From Paramecium sonneborni (Eukaryota > Ciliophora > Oligohymenophorea > Peniculida > Parameciidae): DNA of 22,334 nucleotides. The position numbers were made by a program, and so were the translations under genes. How positions within the stretch are numbered: the stretch's first letter is position 1; the number at the start of each line of letters is the position of its first letter. This document shows, piece after piece, positions 10,372 through 21,060 of the stretch. Location: NCBI GenBank assembly GCA_905182985.1, contig CAJJDN010000092.1, positions 18,229-40,562 on the forward strand, written 5' to 3'. The notes below the pieces were generated by a model that worked only from the letters and a program-made list of their open reading frames with translations, did no database searches and was not told where the DNA came from.

Positions 10372-11470
10372 TATTAAAAAGCTATTATTGTTATTTTGAG
10401 AATTTTACTATATAAATAATATTAATTATTTTAAAGATTGCCATTACTATTAAAATAGAAAATCAACTATTTGATAATAAATAAATTTTGGTTATTCGCT
10501 AGTATTCGATATAATGAAGCAAGTGAATTATGTATTTGCTTTATAATATATGATAATATATATTAATCTTCTATATAATGATTATATAATTATATGATTA
10601 AATTAGCATAAAACTATTTGATAATTATAAAAATAGTTATTGAAAGTAAAAATAGCAAAGATATTAGTAAATTTAATCGATGATATGCATTTAATTTTTG
10701 AGATTATATTAGTAATACTCTAGAATTAAAGCCAATTCACAATTTATCCTTTAAGAAGAGGAAAATGCAGAATAAACTTTGCATACTAAACAATTGCTTT
10801 TGAACATGAGATAGAGAGTGTTAAATTGTTGTTCCTTCTAAATAGACATTCTATAATTTTTTTATTTTTATATATATTAATAAAGTATTTATTAAAATTA
10901 TAGGCTGCTAATTCTATAGGTGGTTAAGAAGGTACCTATAAGAAAATAGCTAGATTAAATTTAATTAATAAGAGGTATGATAATATAATGAATTTATGTA
11001 GAATAACTTAAAGCTTTTAATTTACAGCACACGCCTGGGAAGGTATAATCATTATTAAATATTAAAGCTGAAAATGAAAAAGAATTGGAGCAACTAAAAT
11101 AAAATTACTTCTATTATTATAAACTTGTGCTGCTAATTTATTTTCAGTGTTCTTAATGTAAGATGGAATTGTTTATATTTATGGATTAGGTTTTGGAAAT
11201 TTATAAAAATTAAACTATAAATGTAACAAGTTTTATTTATTTATAGAAAAGTTTATTAAGGTTGATGGTTAAAGTAATCCAATAGGTTTAAATTAAACAA
11301 ATGAATTAATATTTTTTCAATTAGATGAATAACTAATGTATATTAAAGAGTTTAGTAAAGGTTAATTAATTGGAATGTGTATAGGAGATAAAGCTAATTA
11401 ACGGTAATTTGATTCAGAATAAAAAAAAATTACATAATTAAATCAATTGATGAATTATATTCAAATAATT
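10372..11470 (+). repeat. 1099-bp direct repeat, copy 2
   Basis: Second copy of 9249-10347, apparently without differences. Unlike copy 1 it continues into unique sequence (from 11471), so it is probably the correct right-hand contig. Confidence 0.9.
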
Positions 11471-11488
11471 AATACATTTCTCAGCTGA
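10904..11488 (+). pseudogene. RCC1-like protein fragment (copy 2)
   Basis: Same content as copy 1: frame from 10904 to TGA at 11069-11071, then a frame from 11078 to TGA at 11486-11488 (136 codons) carrying FSVFLMQDGIVYIYGLGFG. Here the 3' end is visible: the frame leaves the repeat and stops 18 bases later. Just after it a different frame (ADNKHLICIEQ..., then a K/E-rich tail) looks coding, so a frameshift or missed intron near 11480 is possible. Confidence 0.45.
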
Positions 11489-11787
11489 TAATAAACATTT
11501 AATATGTATTGAATAATAAAGATAAAGAGACTAAGTATTAATTATTTGAAAAGAAAAAGAAAAAGGAAGTTTAAATGAAAGATCATTGTAAAAATAAGAA
11601 ATAACTTGAATAAAGAATGAAACAATTTTGAAGATCGTTTTAGAGAAGTTAAGTTATATACAAAATGATTAGATATATAATAATTAACATATTTAAATTT
11701 GATTACTTTCTTTAAATTTTTCTATATAAAAAAATTGATTTATTCGAAATGTTTTCACTATAAGTCCTTAAATTTTTCTAAAATTTT
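11489..11787. other. No clear gene
   Basis: The first 100 bases may be the tail of the RCC1-like relic (K/E-rich frame). The rest is AT-rich and shows no coding signal on either strand. Confidence 0.4.
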
Positions 11788-12056
11788 TCAGAGAGAAATT
11801 TTATTTCTTACCTTATTGTTCTTTAATTTCTATTTCTAGAGTCTCATTATTATCAATTGTTGTTCAATCACTAAAGAGTTGGTAAACGAGTGACTTAATT
11901 CTTCTTCTTTCTTTTAAAAATTTGGATCATTTTTCTCCATTCCTGCTTTCACCTTGGATTCAACTCCTATAATTGTTCCTAAAACTACTGTTCCATTTTT
12001 AATTCAGCAATAACTTACTCATTCTTGAACTTCGTGAGAAGCCTGAATGAATTCAT
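11788..12056 (-). pseudogene. Small coiled-coil-like protein with one frameshift
   Basis: ATG at 12056-12054 begins MNSFRLLTKFKNEQVIAELK and continues E/Q-rich up to ELNPR before TGA at 11949-11951. One base out of frame the protein character carries on as VKAGMEKNDPNFQKKEEEL and SHSFTNSLVIEQQ, to TGA at 11788-11790. A single missing base near 11955 restores one frame of about 90 residues. The charged heptad-like sequence suggests a helical or coiled-coil protein. I do not recognise it. It starts 40 bp beyond the ATPase stop on the same strand. Confidence 0.45.
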
Positions 12057-12095
12057 TAAATATATTAATATTAATAATAATTATTATTATTTATC

Positions 12096-15000
12096 TCAAT
12101 TGACTTTTTATTTATCTTTATTGCTTATCTATTTTAATATATAATTGATTATTTACATTTATAAGCTTAATGAATAAAATGACTATGTTTCTCCAAACTA
12201 TACTTCCTATTCCGATAACAATGCAAACACACCTATTAAATCAATATTCAATGATACCATTATTGAAAGCTTAAACCAGGAAATGTATGCATTAAGATTC
12301 CTCCATATTATACTATGAAAAATTAAACTATTCCTATTAATAAAATTGTTGTATAAAGTATCCAAGATCCGAAAAATCCATTAAAAACATTTAATTCTAA
12401 GTGTACCATACGTGAATTAATCAAATTACATATTGTAATTATAACATATAGATTGAATACCATTAAGGACTAAATAAATCATATATTTAAATACTTAATT
12501 TACAAATAAAATGCATACAGTAGTTATGTATACAGAAAGTATAATGATATGAATTAAAACATTTTTATCCAAAATAAATCCAGTTTTATTAGGAGGTTTT
12601 TAATACTTCAATTCAGAACTTGGTCTACAATTAGATAAAGCTAATATAGCGAATAAATCATTAATTAGATTAATCCAAATAAATTAAAGTGGTGATATAA
12701 AAACATTTTCTAAAATTGCTGATACTATTAAAATGATCATCAATGAAAAATTAGATATGATCTAATATTATATTTATCGTTTAATTGAATCAATCAAATT
12801 TCGACCAAAAAAAAGTCCTTTATAAATAGAATTAAAATTGTCATCTAATAAAATAATCCCTGATGTCTATCTATCAATTTCTGTTCCTGATATTCCCAGA
12901 CTATAACCTACATCAGCACGAGATAAAGCAGGAACTATTTATATGAATAATATTGTTATTTACTATCATTTAACCCATTACAACACACTCCAACTACATG
13001 ACCCATTTCTTATAATTCTTTAACAAAATTATATTTATCTTCTGGTCTTGCTCGACACAAAACTTAAATATCCTCAATTTCTTTTTAAGAATTTTCTGAC
13101 TTTTCTTACAATTTTAAAGCAAATTTATTTCCTTCTAGAACAATCGAGTTAGATGTCATAATTCCTGCTTCCATGGCAATATGTTTTGCATTATTAGAGT
13201 TATCACCTGTAACTAAAACAACCTTAACTCCAGCTTATTTGAATCCTTGAACTGCAGATTTTGTTTCAAATCTCAATGGATCTACAAATAATAAGAAACC
13301 TAATAATGTTAAATTCTATTTATCAAATTCAAATTTCTTATTCTCTATTAATTCTTAAATATTTTCATTTTATAAATCAATATCTCTATAAGCTATTCCT
13401 AAAATTCTGCCTTTTTGACTCAATTCTTATAAATATTATTCTATATTATTCTTTAAAACATTATCAATTGCAATAATTCCATTTTTTAGACTATAAAATT
13501 TAGTTGAGCAATTTAATATATGTTCAGCTTATCCTCTAATAGCAACTTTATTATTATTTATAACGATTGTCTAATAATTAATTAATATATTTAATATACT
13601 TATATTTTTCTAACACTTGTAAAAGAGATTTTATGTGTTACTTATTATGATCTCTCCTAAAGATTTACTCTCAGTTATTAAGAGCAATAAAATAATGCTT
13701 TATCAATAGCACTTCCCTCTTAAGTTTCTGGATCAAAATTATTATTAATCAAACAAGAATCAATAAAAGCTTATTAGAATTCTTATGAATAAAGATTAAA
13801 TTGAGATGAAGTTAATTTATCAACTGTATCATTCATAAAACTATCTAGAATAATTCTATTTTGAGTTAAAGTTCCTGTTTTATCAACAATTACCTTTATA
13901 ATAGATAAAATATAAATACAGAATCCATAAATGGTAAATGTTCTAATTATTAAAGATTTCTAACCAAATTTTATTCAGATAACATAGCTTTCACTGTCTA
14001 ACCAAGTTGTAAATAGAAATGAGTAGCCAATATTTTAGTGGTATCTCCAGATTTTAATACTATGATAAGATTAAGTATATTTGAAATAGTATTATATCTA
14101 TTTACATTTTATTCATTAGAATCAAAAATTTATCGAGCTAATAGTATCAAGACTAGTAATTTAGTTCCAAAAAATCCTATTATATCAATTTTATATGAAA
14201 TATTTTCAATTGCTTTTGAAATAAATGTTTTTTTTTCTTCTTATAAAAGATTAATTGATAATTTATTAATTTATATTTAAGAACCAACTGCCAAAACTAA
14301 TAATTTACCATTTCCTTTTGCTATTTTACTTCCTGCAAAGGCTAAATGTTTATGTGGTATAATTGACTATTTGGATTCAACTGCTTCCTCTAATGTAATT
14401 TTATGTATGAATTCAGATTCACCTGTTATATAGCATTCCTAAATATAAAAAAATGATCATTACATCAATATATAAATTATTTTATTCAACAATTAATCCA
14501 TCAACATAGAGAGTATCATTCTCCTATAAAATTATAACATCTCCTACAACAAGATCCTTTGCTAATATAATTTATTATTATCCATTTCTTAATACGTTTG
14601 CATATTTAGATTGTTCTTTCAAATTTTAATTTTATATATATTTTTTATTTTCATTTTTTATCTAAAATTTATAAATTTGATTTTATACTTGAAATCCAGA
14701 TATCATAAGGTTCAAAAAGAGTAAAATAAATATAATTAAACTCTCAATATATTCATTTGTTTAAATTTCATCTTTTGATAAATATTTCAACATCATTGCA
14801 ATTAATGATAAGGTTAAGAAAAGTATTGATTTTGGTTTCTTTATTTAATAAATTTTTTACAAATAGAACTATCCGAAATGCTTTAAAAATACCAATAGAG
14901 TCTTAATTTTCATTCCAATTGACTCCAAAAACTTATTAACTCTATTCAGCTTTATCTTCACTTAATCCTTATTAGATGTTTGATTTTAAAGAATCTTCAA

Positions 15001-15100
15001 ATAATTTTGTCGAATTTAATTCATTTAAACTATCTTAATGATCTTAAAACAATCCAGAAATTAATATCTGTTATAATTGTTCTTTAGATACTTTAAACAT
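12096..15100 (-). CDS. P-type Ca2+-ATPase (PMCA-like, P2B) with substituted catalytic residues
   Basis: ATG at 15098-15100 to TGA at 12096-12098. Removing introns at 14839-14860, 14439-14463, 13894-13919, 13571-13599, 12935-12963, 12470-12494, 12233-12257 and 12129-12156 leaves exactly 932 codons. The order is that of a plasma-membrane Ca2+ pump: TGES at 210-213, DKTGTLT with the phosphorylated Asp at 382, RGQAEHIL (488) for the KGASE nucleotide loop, DPLR, VTGDN, then the hinge, DDNFNSI, WINLIND (M6) and the final membrane segments. Intact pumps export Ca2+ using ATP. Here M4 reads LKSGD (K334 onward) where PEGLP carries a Ca2+ ligand, the hinge is CCNGLND with Asn674 for the Mg2+-binding Asp of GDG, and the loop Lys is Arg. 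The C-terminus is short, with no obvious calmodulin-binding tail. Transport is doubtful. A 966-residue alternative end exists at 12019 if the last intron is retained. Confidence 0.85.
13894..13919 (-). other. Inferred 26-nt intron ending AAG (ATPase, just before DKTGTLT)
   Basis: Splicing joins LEHLPFMDS to VIVDKTGTLT, exactly the spacing seen in Ca2+ pumps. Retention breaks the frame at the catalytic motif. The donor is GTATT; the acceptor is AAG and no TAG occurs at a usable place. Confidence 0.65.
14839..14860 (-). other. Inferred 22-nt intron ending AAG (ATPase N-terminus)
   Basis: Splicing joins FKAFRIVLF to KPKSILFLTLSL in frame, giving a normal approach to M1. The donor is GTAAA and the acceptor AAG. 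Retention shifts the frame and reaches TGA. Confidence 0.6.
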
Positions 15101-15616
15101 AAATTATTAATAATTATAGAAAAAAAATTAAATTTTTAGTTGTTATGTATTCGAAATTTTATTGCAGTTTTTCAATCTTATTATTTAACAATATTTAAAA
15201 GAATGAAATAATTTCTATTGATTTTATTAAGATATAGAATAATATAATAATTAAATGTTTGTTATGTTTCATTCATATGTTATTATACTCTTTTTTTCTT
15301 AAAAAAAACAAGTAAAAATATTATTAATAATTTAATAATCCGTATATTATAAAATTATTATTATCATTATAGAAAGGTAATAATAGATCATTAGAAAAAT
15401 ATGTATATCTCTATTTTTTGATAATAATAGAATCTTTATTTTTTAATAAATAGTTTTAACTCAATAAAATATTTTTGGATTTGATATTGTTGTATATATA
15501 TAGTTAGATACTCTAATATCATAATCAATACTTATAAATTTAATAGATTGAAATAAGTATTTTATAAAAATAAGATTAATTATATTATAATGATGGTAAA
15601 ATAATAATGAGAGTCT
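15101..15616. other. AT-rich spacer between divergent coding regions
   Basis: Upstream of the ATPase (minus) and of a plus-strand frame. It is AT-rich with long T and A runs and no convincing frame. It could hold a divergent promoter, but no motif can be named. Confidence 0.45.
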
Positions 15617-16198
15617 ATGGATATTAAATAAATGAAATAAGATATTTTAGTATGATACTATATTCATTTCTTAAAAAGAAACTTGATTAATTTATAAATA
15701 AATTATATAGATTATGATGACACTTTAAAAAGGATTTTCTCTAAATTTATATTATAATATATATTGATGTAAATACATCTTTTACTTGCTACTTTAAGAA
15801 CTGAAAAACCTAATTAGAAGCAATAATTCTTGAAAATACTCTAAGATCATATTCTTAATTGCATTAATGAATAAAGTGATTAAGCTTGGGAATATTGCAA
15901 TATTGCTAACAAAAAGAATATAAATAAGTTATTGAAGTTATATAATTTTAGAGATAGAGATGTATTTCACTAAATTCTGACTAAATTGAAACCACTTGTT
16001 TAAATATTTGATAAAATGGATAATATTAGAAAAAGAGAATGTAAGGATAAAGCAATTTAAAAATTATTGATTTCCTTAAAATTTGAAGCTGAAAAAAAAA
16101 ATAAGGCTTTATTAATAAATTATGTTTAGATCAAAATTTTACTTAAGTGTTATAGGAGAAAATAGTAGAATTTTAAGAGAAAGAAATAAATTAAATGA
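15617..16198 (+). pseudogene. Unidentified gene with one in-frame TGA
   Basis: ATG at 15617 (MDIKQMKQDILV) meets TGA at 15653-15655. The same frame then stays open for 180 codons to TGA at 16196-16198, with ordinary protein character such as NCINEQSDQAWEYCNIANKK and FRDRDVFHQILTKLKPLVQ, and a very basic end. A K/E-rich frame (KKDSELVHERLVNRYLIEKK) continues to about 16280 after a shift. I do not recognise the family. The sequence is helical-looking and basic, without membrane segments. The in-frame TGA is either a null mutation or inside an undetected intron. Confidence 0.45.
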
Positions 16199-16986
16199 AG
16201 AATAAGGAAAAAAAAGATAGTGAGCTAGTGCATGAAAGATTAGTTAATCGTTATTTAATAGAAAAGAAAAATTAAAGAAATAATGTAAGTTTAAATTAAA
16301 TATGATAACAATACAATAAGTGCAAAGGCAATTAGTGATAAATTATTTAATACATCTGATTCTATCAAATAATTCAACTAATTTTTTATAGAATAAAATT
16401 GATCTTATTGGATTCAGATTTGCTTATTTAGAAAAAAGTCTAATTATTTTAATTGTATTCAATTTCTTACAGGATCTTGGCTTCATCATAATTCTCAGCT
16501 GTGATTATTTCTGCAAAGATAGTTGTCTTTTTGAAATATAAATGATATTAAAGCATTAAGCATAGTAATTTGGTGTTCTTTTGTATGTCTTATAAGAAAT
16601 TCTATTCAAATTATAGAGGAGTTACTGGTACGGATTAATCTTATGAAAATCAATTTTGGCAATGGAGTATATACAACTATATCATTCATAATCAAAGAAG
16701 GAGAAGATAAGCCAGATACATTTAATTTTAATAATATAGATAATTATACTCCTAAATCCCCATTCAATACTGATAAATAAATAATTATTGGAATATATTT
16801 TTGATAAAAAAAACCAAATGTTTCTTTTGATGATTGATTTTTAAGATATACTTATTAGAGATTATAAAAATATGGATGATCAAATTGATTAAGATGATCT
16901 AGAATGGATGCCTTGGAAATTTGTTTGGTTTTGAATTTCTGATCAAGATTCTTATCCTTATGAAATGGATCAAACAAATTAATTGA
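16199..16986 (+). pseudogene. Run of short broken frames
   Basis: Several coding-like pieces lie in changing plus-strand frames: AISDKLFNTSDSIKQFNQF near 16330; MSYKKFYSNYRGVTG from about 16585; FGNGVYTTISFIIKEGEDKP near 16655; FDKKNQMFLLMIDFQDILIR near 16800, followed by an Asp-rich stretch and DLEWMPWKFVW. Each ends in TGA or shifts frame. They may belong with the next block as one decayed gene. No family is identified. Confidence 0.35.
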
Positions 16987-17842
16987 TAAACTTGCTTGGA
17001 TAACATTTTCGAGATCCACAATAAACAAAATTATCAATGAGATGTTTCATAATAAGGTAATAACTTTTGCAATAGGAATATCTATGGTATACCCAAAGTT
17101 CCTGAAATTAATTCATTTAAGAAGACTGTTTTTGAAGACATTTAAACAAAAATCTAAGTATTGTTTGGTAGAATGCTTATAAATTGTTATATCATTATTA
17201 AGCATCAAGAACTAATCATGTTAGACCATGAGACAGAGTTTTATCAGTTTTCTAATATATTAATCAAAGCATCATCTTTAGTACATACACTAATCATGAT
17301 GCCTATGCTTAGATTTTACATGAAGCCATATGACCAATTCTTTATTAAACTGCCTACAGTTGTGCATTTTATGAATAAAAGAAGAAATGAAACGAAATAA
17401 AATTGGCCAATATTGATTGAGTCTTCCTAATATCCTGAAGCATTGATGATTAATCTAAAGACGGATTTAAGGTATTCAAAAACAACTTAGAATTAACCAT
17501 AGAAATTCTTAATTAAATTTGGATTTTCTTTTTCTAAATTTTTCCATTTTTAAGAATATTGGGTATGCTTAAAATACACCTTTGAGAAAATATTATTTAT
17601 ATTCGACTAAACTTTATCTAAAATTGACTCGGAAATTTGAAATCATACATTTAAAGGCAGGATATCAAAAATCAATATTAATAGCCACCATTATTGCACG
17701 ACATATGTTAAAAGTAAATTAATTCCATTCTTCCAAAAGATTTTAAAATAAAACTTAGGAGTATAAAACTTATAAATCTTGGCTAATCCTAGAAGTAAGC
17801 AATTGGAACCTTATTTACTACTTATTTTAAATAGTGAAATGA
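16987..17842 (+). pseudogene. Unidentified gene, largest open piece 200 codons
   Basis: The frame from 16987 reads CLDNIFEIHNKQNYQ, meets TGA at 17038-17040, then is open from 17041 to TGA at 17638-17640. It includes NIYGIPKVPEINSFKKTVFE, VLFGRMLINCYIIIKHQELI and MKPYDQFFIKLPTVVHFMNK. Bases at codon position 1 are the most GC-rich, but the bias is weak. A further piece at 17648-17842 in another frame (HLKAGYQKSILIATIIARHM) looks like its continuation. The protein mixes hydrophobic and polar segments without clear membrane spans. I do not recognise it. Confidence 0.45.
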
Positions 17843-18721
17843 TACTATTATTTTTCCATCTAAAAAGATGATTGAATAATGATTTATCTTTAAAGAGTAG
17901 TTATCAATCATCTTGTCTCTATTTCAAACCATAGCAGCTTTTTTTCTAGAAGGTTCATAATTGTTCAACCTTAAGAAAAACATTTTAGTCTTCTTCAAAA
18001 TTGGCCTTGAATATTAATACCATTCGTAAATGATATATTCCCATGGATATCTAATTAATCCTTCTTTCACTTCATTTTACTGGTTTTGCTTAAATGACAA
18101 GAGCACGATAAGTAATCCTTTTCTCCATATTATTCTTGTTCAAGATATTTATGAATTACCAGCCCAATATAGAACTTTAGTTGGTTTCTGGTCAAAGAAA
18201 ACTAAGGAGAACGGTTATATTTCTTATATTTCTTCTTTCGATATTCTTCAATAATTAAAGGATTTGCATAGGCATTATCTCTAAACGGAGAAGATATTTT
18301 CTAATTCGATGAACTCAAACACTTTTTTCCAAATAAATTCTGCTTCAAATTAAGAGCTGAGAATTATTATTAACTATTTCAAGTAATAATGTTTAGCTCG
18401 AATCTTTCTATTGGTCATAGATTATTTAATATTAAACAAATAATCTCTGTATTTTTTTGTAAAATATTCTATAATTTTGAAGCTTAAAAAATATTCTGAT
18501 GGAAAAGTTCATCTACTTGAACTGAAGAAAAAAAACTTAAATATTATCATTTGGATCGAAATAAGAGATTCTAGCTGATTTATTTTCAGATAAATCTAAC
18601 AATCTCTTAGAAAAAGGAAAAGTATATTAATTGATGCATGTAAGTAAATAACTTGTTTTATCTAAGATTTCGAGAACAATGCTATTCTAAAATTATCATT
18701 AGTTTCAGTTTAAACAAATAT
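17843..18721. other. Coding-like on both strands, unresolved
   Basis: A plus-strand frame is free of TGA from about 17884 to about 18578 and includes ATG at 18030 (MIYSHGYLINPSFTSFYWF). However, its first 50 codons have more GC at position 3 than at position 1, which points to the wrong frame or strand. Over 17890-18030 the minus strand reads MVLIFKANFEEDQNVFLKVE with a TGA soon after. Around 18120-18580 the plus frame looks better (VQDIYELPAQYRTLVGFWSK). This is probably decayed sequence. Confidence 0.3.
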
Positions 18722-19168
18722 ATGGTTAATAAAAGTCCTCCAATATATTCAATAGAAGATGTAATGTTAGCAATTTAAGCAATAATGTTATATAAAATAT
18801 TTTAGGAAATTAAAACTTATCAGATAGTTGTAAACAATTCACTGAATTCGATTAATCTAAAAGAAATCTAATAAAATTGATGGGAAAATAGAATATAAGT
18901 TGAAAAAATAAAGAACGAAATACTGATATATGTTGAAATTTCTCATCATCAATAACTTTTATATTGCAATAAAAGCTATTGTGATGAATATGCAATTGAA
19001 TTACCTAGATTAGCTGTGGTTTAATACAAAATTTTATTTCAGAAAAATTAATAATAATTATTATTTTTTTATAAACATTTTTATCAATTTTAATTCAACC
19101 TCTTCTTAATTTGGATAAATATTTCATAAAATAAAAAATTATTCCTCATAATTTATTAAAGCATATGA
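18722..19168 (+). pseudogene. Unidentified gene piece with one in-frame TGA
   Basis: ATG at 18722 begins MVNKSPPIYSIEDVMLAIQA. TGA at 18878-18880 is followed in the same frame by WENRIQVEKIKNEILIYVEI and KSYCDEYAIELPRLAVVQ. The last part, after about 19020, is low-complexity and probably not coding. The family is unknown. Confidence 0.4.
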
Positions 19169-19599
19169 ATGAAGATGCATTTCCGTAATCTTTATCATTT
19201 ATTTGTTATTAGCTAATTTGGATAAGATTGGATTATGAACCCTTTGAAATTATTGGATTTTCAGTTACTGTTTACTTATAAATTAAACTAAATTGTTTCG
19301 AATGTTTGAGTCTAAATTGGAACAAAATTCATGCTAGTATTTTAGAGCTGGCAAAAATTATCGCTTTGCATTATACATATTACAATTTTCTGCATTTATA
19401 ATATATCTCTTAGGATTCTCAGATAAGGGAATAAATACTGTTTGCACTAAAAAGTAATTTCTATTTTAGTGTTGAGGAAAATTTAGCAACTAGCTTATAT
19501 AGAATTGATTTGAACTCAACAAAAGTGTTTTAGTATATTTACAATTAGTATTCAAAGTATAAAAAATATAGTTTTCTCATACAAATTAGAATGTCTTGA
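19165..19599 (+). CDS. Hypothetical protein, 144 aa, possibly a fragment
   Basis: ATG at 19165 to TGA at 19597-19599 without interruption. The frame is also open upstream to about 19080, so the true start may lie earlier or in the previous block. It reads MNEDAFPQSLSFICYQLIWI, SLNWNKIHASILELAKIIAL and later SVEENLATSLYRIDLNSTKV. It looks helical and hydrophobic, without a recognised motif. Since the preceding and following blocks are broken, this may be a surviving exon of a dead gene. Confidence 0.4.
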
Positions 19600-19859
19600 T
19601 TAAAATAATTTTATGTCTGAAAAACAAACTCTTATAAAATTTGTTTTTGCTAAGATAATCAGTATAAAATTAACAAATTTTATCAAAAATAGTTACAACT
19701 TTTTTTCTTGTTCAATGAGCATATAATACATATTCCTTAGTTCAAATAAAGTAAATGCAAAAGGCTAGCAAATAAAAATATTCCTTTATTAAAAACTCAA
19801 ACTAAATATATTACATACAGAGAACTTTTATAATGCAAAAGTAATATTTTAGGTAATTT
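19600..19859. other. No clear gene
   Basis: AT-rich, with only short frames on either strand. Nothing can be supported. Confidence 0.4.
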
Positions 19860-20233
19860 TTTTAATGCTTAGTTATAAATTTCTATCTCGTATAAATCAG
19901 TGAATTCAAAGCTAGAGCTCACTAGTAACATTTTTTCATTTTAAATATTCAACTTTTGGATTCCTATCAAGATTTCTAAAAGTTTGACAAATACTGCAAT
20001 TGAGAGACAAGGATTAAGCTTCAATTCTTATAGAGATCTAAGCACAAATGCCTCTTGATTATATCTAAAGAATGGGTAAAAAAATTGTTAAGACTTATAG
20101 ACCAATAGCACTTGGATGAGCTATCAGAGATCTTGATGATCAAGTGTTAACAGCGATTCTGAAATTATTTAGGAAAAAGAATATTTTGGATCTTTTTGGA
20201 TCTGCATGTTACTATAATTTTATCCATTGCTGA
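19860..20233 (+). pseudogene. Unidentified gene piece with frameshift and in-frame TGA
   Basis: A frame reading VQISEFKARAHQQHFFILNI and LLDSYQDFQKFDKYCN shifts near 19998 into LRDKDQASILIEIQAQMPLD, then KKIVKTYRPIALG, TGA at 20117-20119, and in the same frame AIRDLDDQVLTAILKLFRKK to TGA at 20231-20233. Residue composition is typical of protein and not of AT-rich spacer. No family is identified. Confidence 0.4.
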
Positions 20234-21060
20234 TAGTGGAATTCTTTTCATCAAGCTTCTCTCCTTAGAGTAATTTTTTAGTTTCTGATAGTAAAGGTAA
20301 CTCTAAACTGTAGTTGGATGTTAGGATAAATCAAAAAAGAAGAAAAGAAGAATAGAAAGAGAATTAAATCTTATCCAAAACTGTTTTATATTTGAACAAT
20401 CACAATAAGCAACTTCCGTATATAATCACATCTAAAATTATAGGTTCCTCCTTTCTTTCATATTTATTTTATTGTTTATTTAAATTTTTTGCCATCTTTG
20501 AGTAAATAATAACATTTGAAAAAGATTTAAATAAAATTTATTTTAATATTACATTTTGTTTTATCATCGTTTTGATTATATTATGAGCAATTGATTTTTG
20601 AACAGTCCAAAATATGGCAGGAGATCGTAATAGTAAAATATATGATAATATGAAAGTAGTTTGTTTAAATTGGAGACAATTTTTTTCCTCTATAATTGAA
20701 ATAGTCAAAATTATTCGCTTCATACTTATTTCTATATTATTTATGATTATAAATTAATTCTAAAATTCAAATTTGTCAGCTTTTTCCTGAAATACTTTGA
20801 TTTAATTTCCAAATCACCATTTTCATTTTTAATATTTGGAGCAGAAAAAGTAAGCTTAACTCATTAGGCATTCACTAATTTTATTATGAAAAGCAATAGT
20901 AATCAGCAAAATCAAGCGTCGAACTATCAGTTCTCAACCAATTGCCTAGTTTAGACACATTTAATCCTAACCATTTTTTTCAATTAAAGTTTAATTTTGA
21001 AAAAATAGAAAAAAAACAAATTGTGTTTAGAAATATACATTGTATTTTTATTTAAAATTA
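20234..21060. other. Long AT-rich spacer
   Basis: A lysine-rich plus-strand frame around 20330-20400 and an S/N/Q-rich one from ATG at 20886 (MKSNSNQQNQASNYQFSTN) are open but short and look like chance frames. No RNA gene or terminator is recognised. The region separates convergent transcription: plus-strand relics on the left and the minus-strand WD40 gene on the right. Confidence 0.45.

Noticed and set aside
13261..13476. Open plus-strand frame of 71 codons.
   Set aside because: Antisense to the ATPase nucleotide-binding and phosphorylation domains.
14038..14280. Open plus-strand frame of 80 codons with a hydrophobic translation.
   Set aside because: It is antisense to the ATPase M3-M4 region, whose minus-strand frame has clear homology.
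16855..17037. Minus-strand frame of 60 codons opposite the plus-strand relic.
   Set aside because: The plus-strand frames here fit the flanking blocks better, and no homology or intron supports the minus frame.
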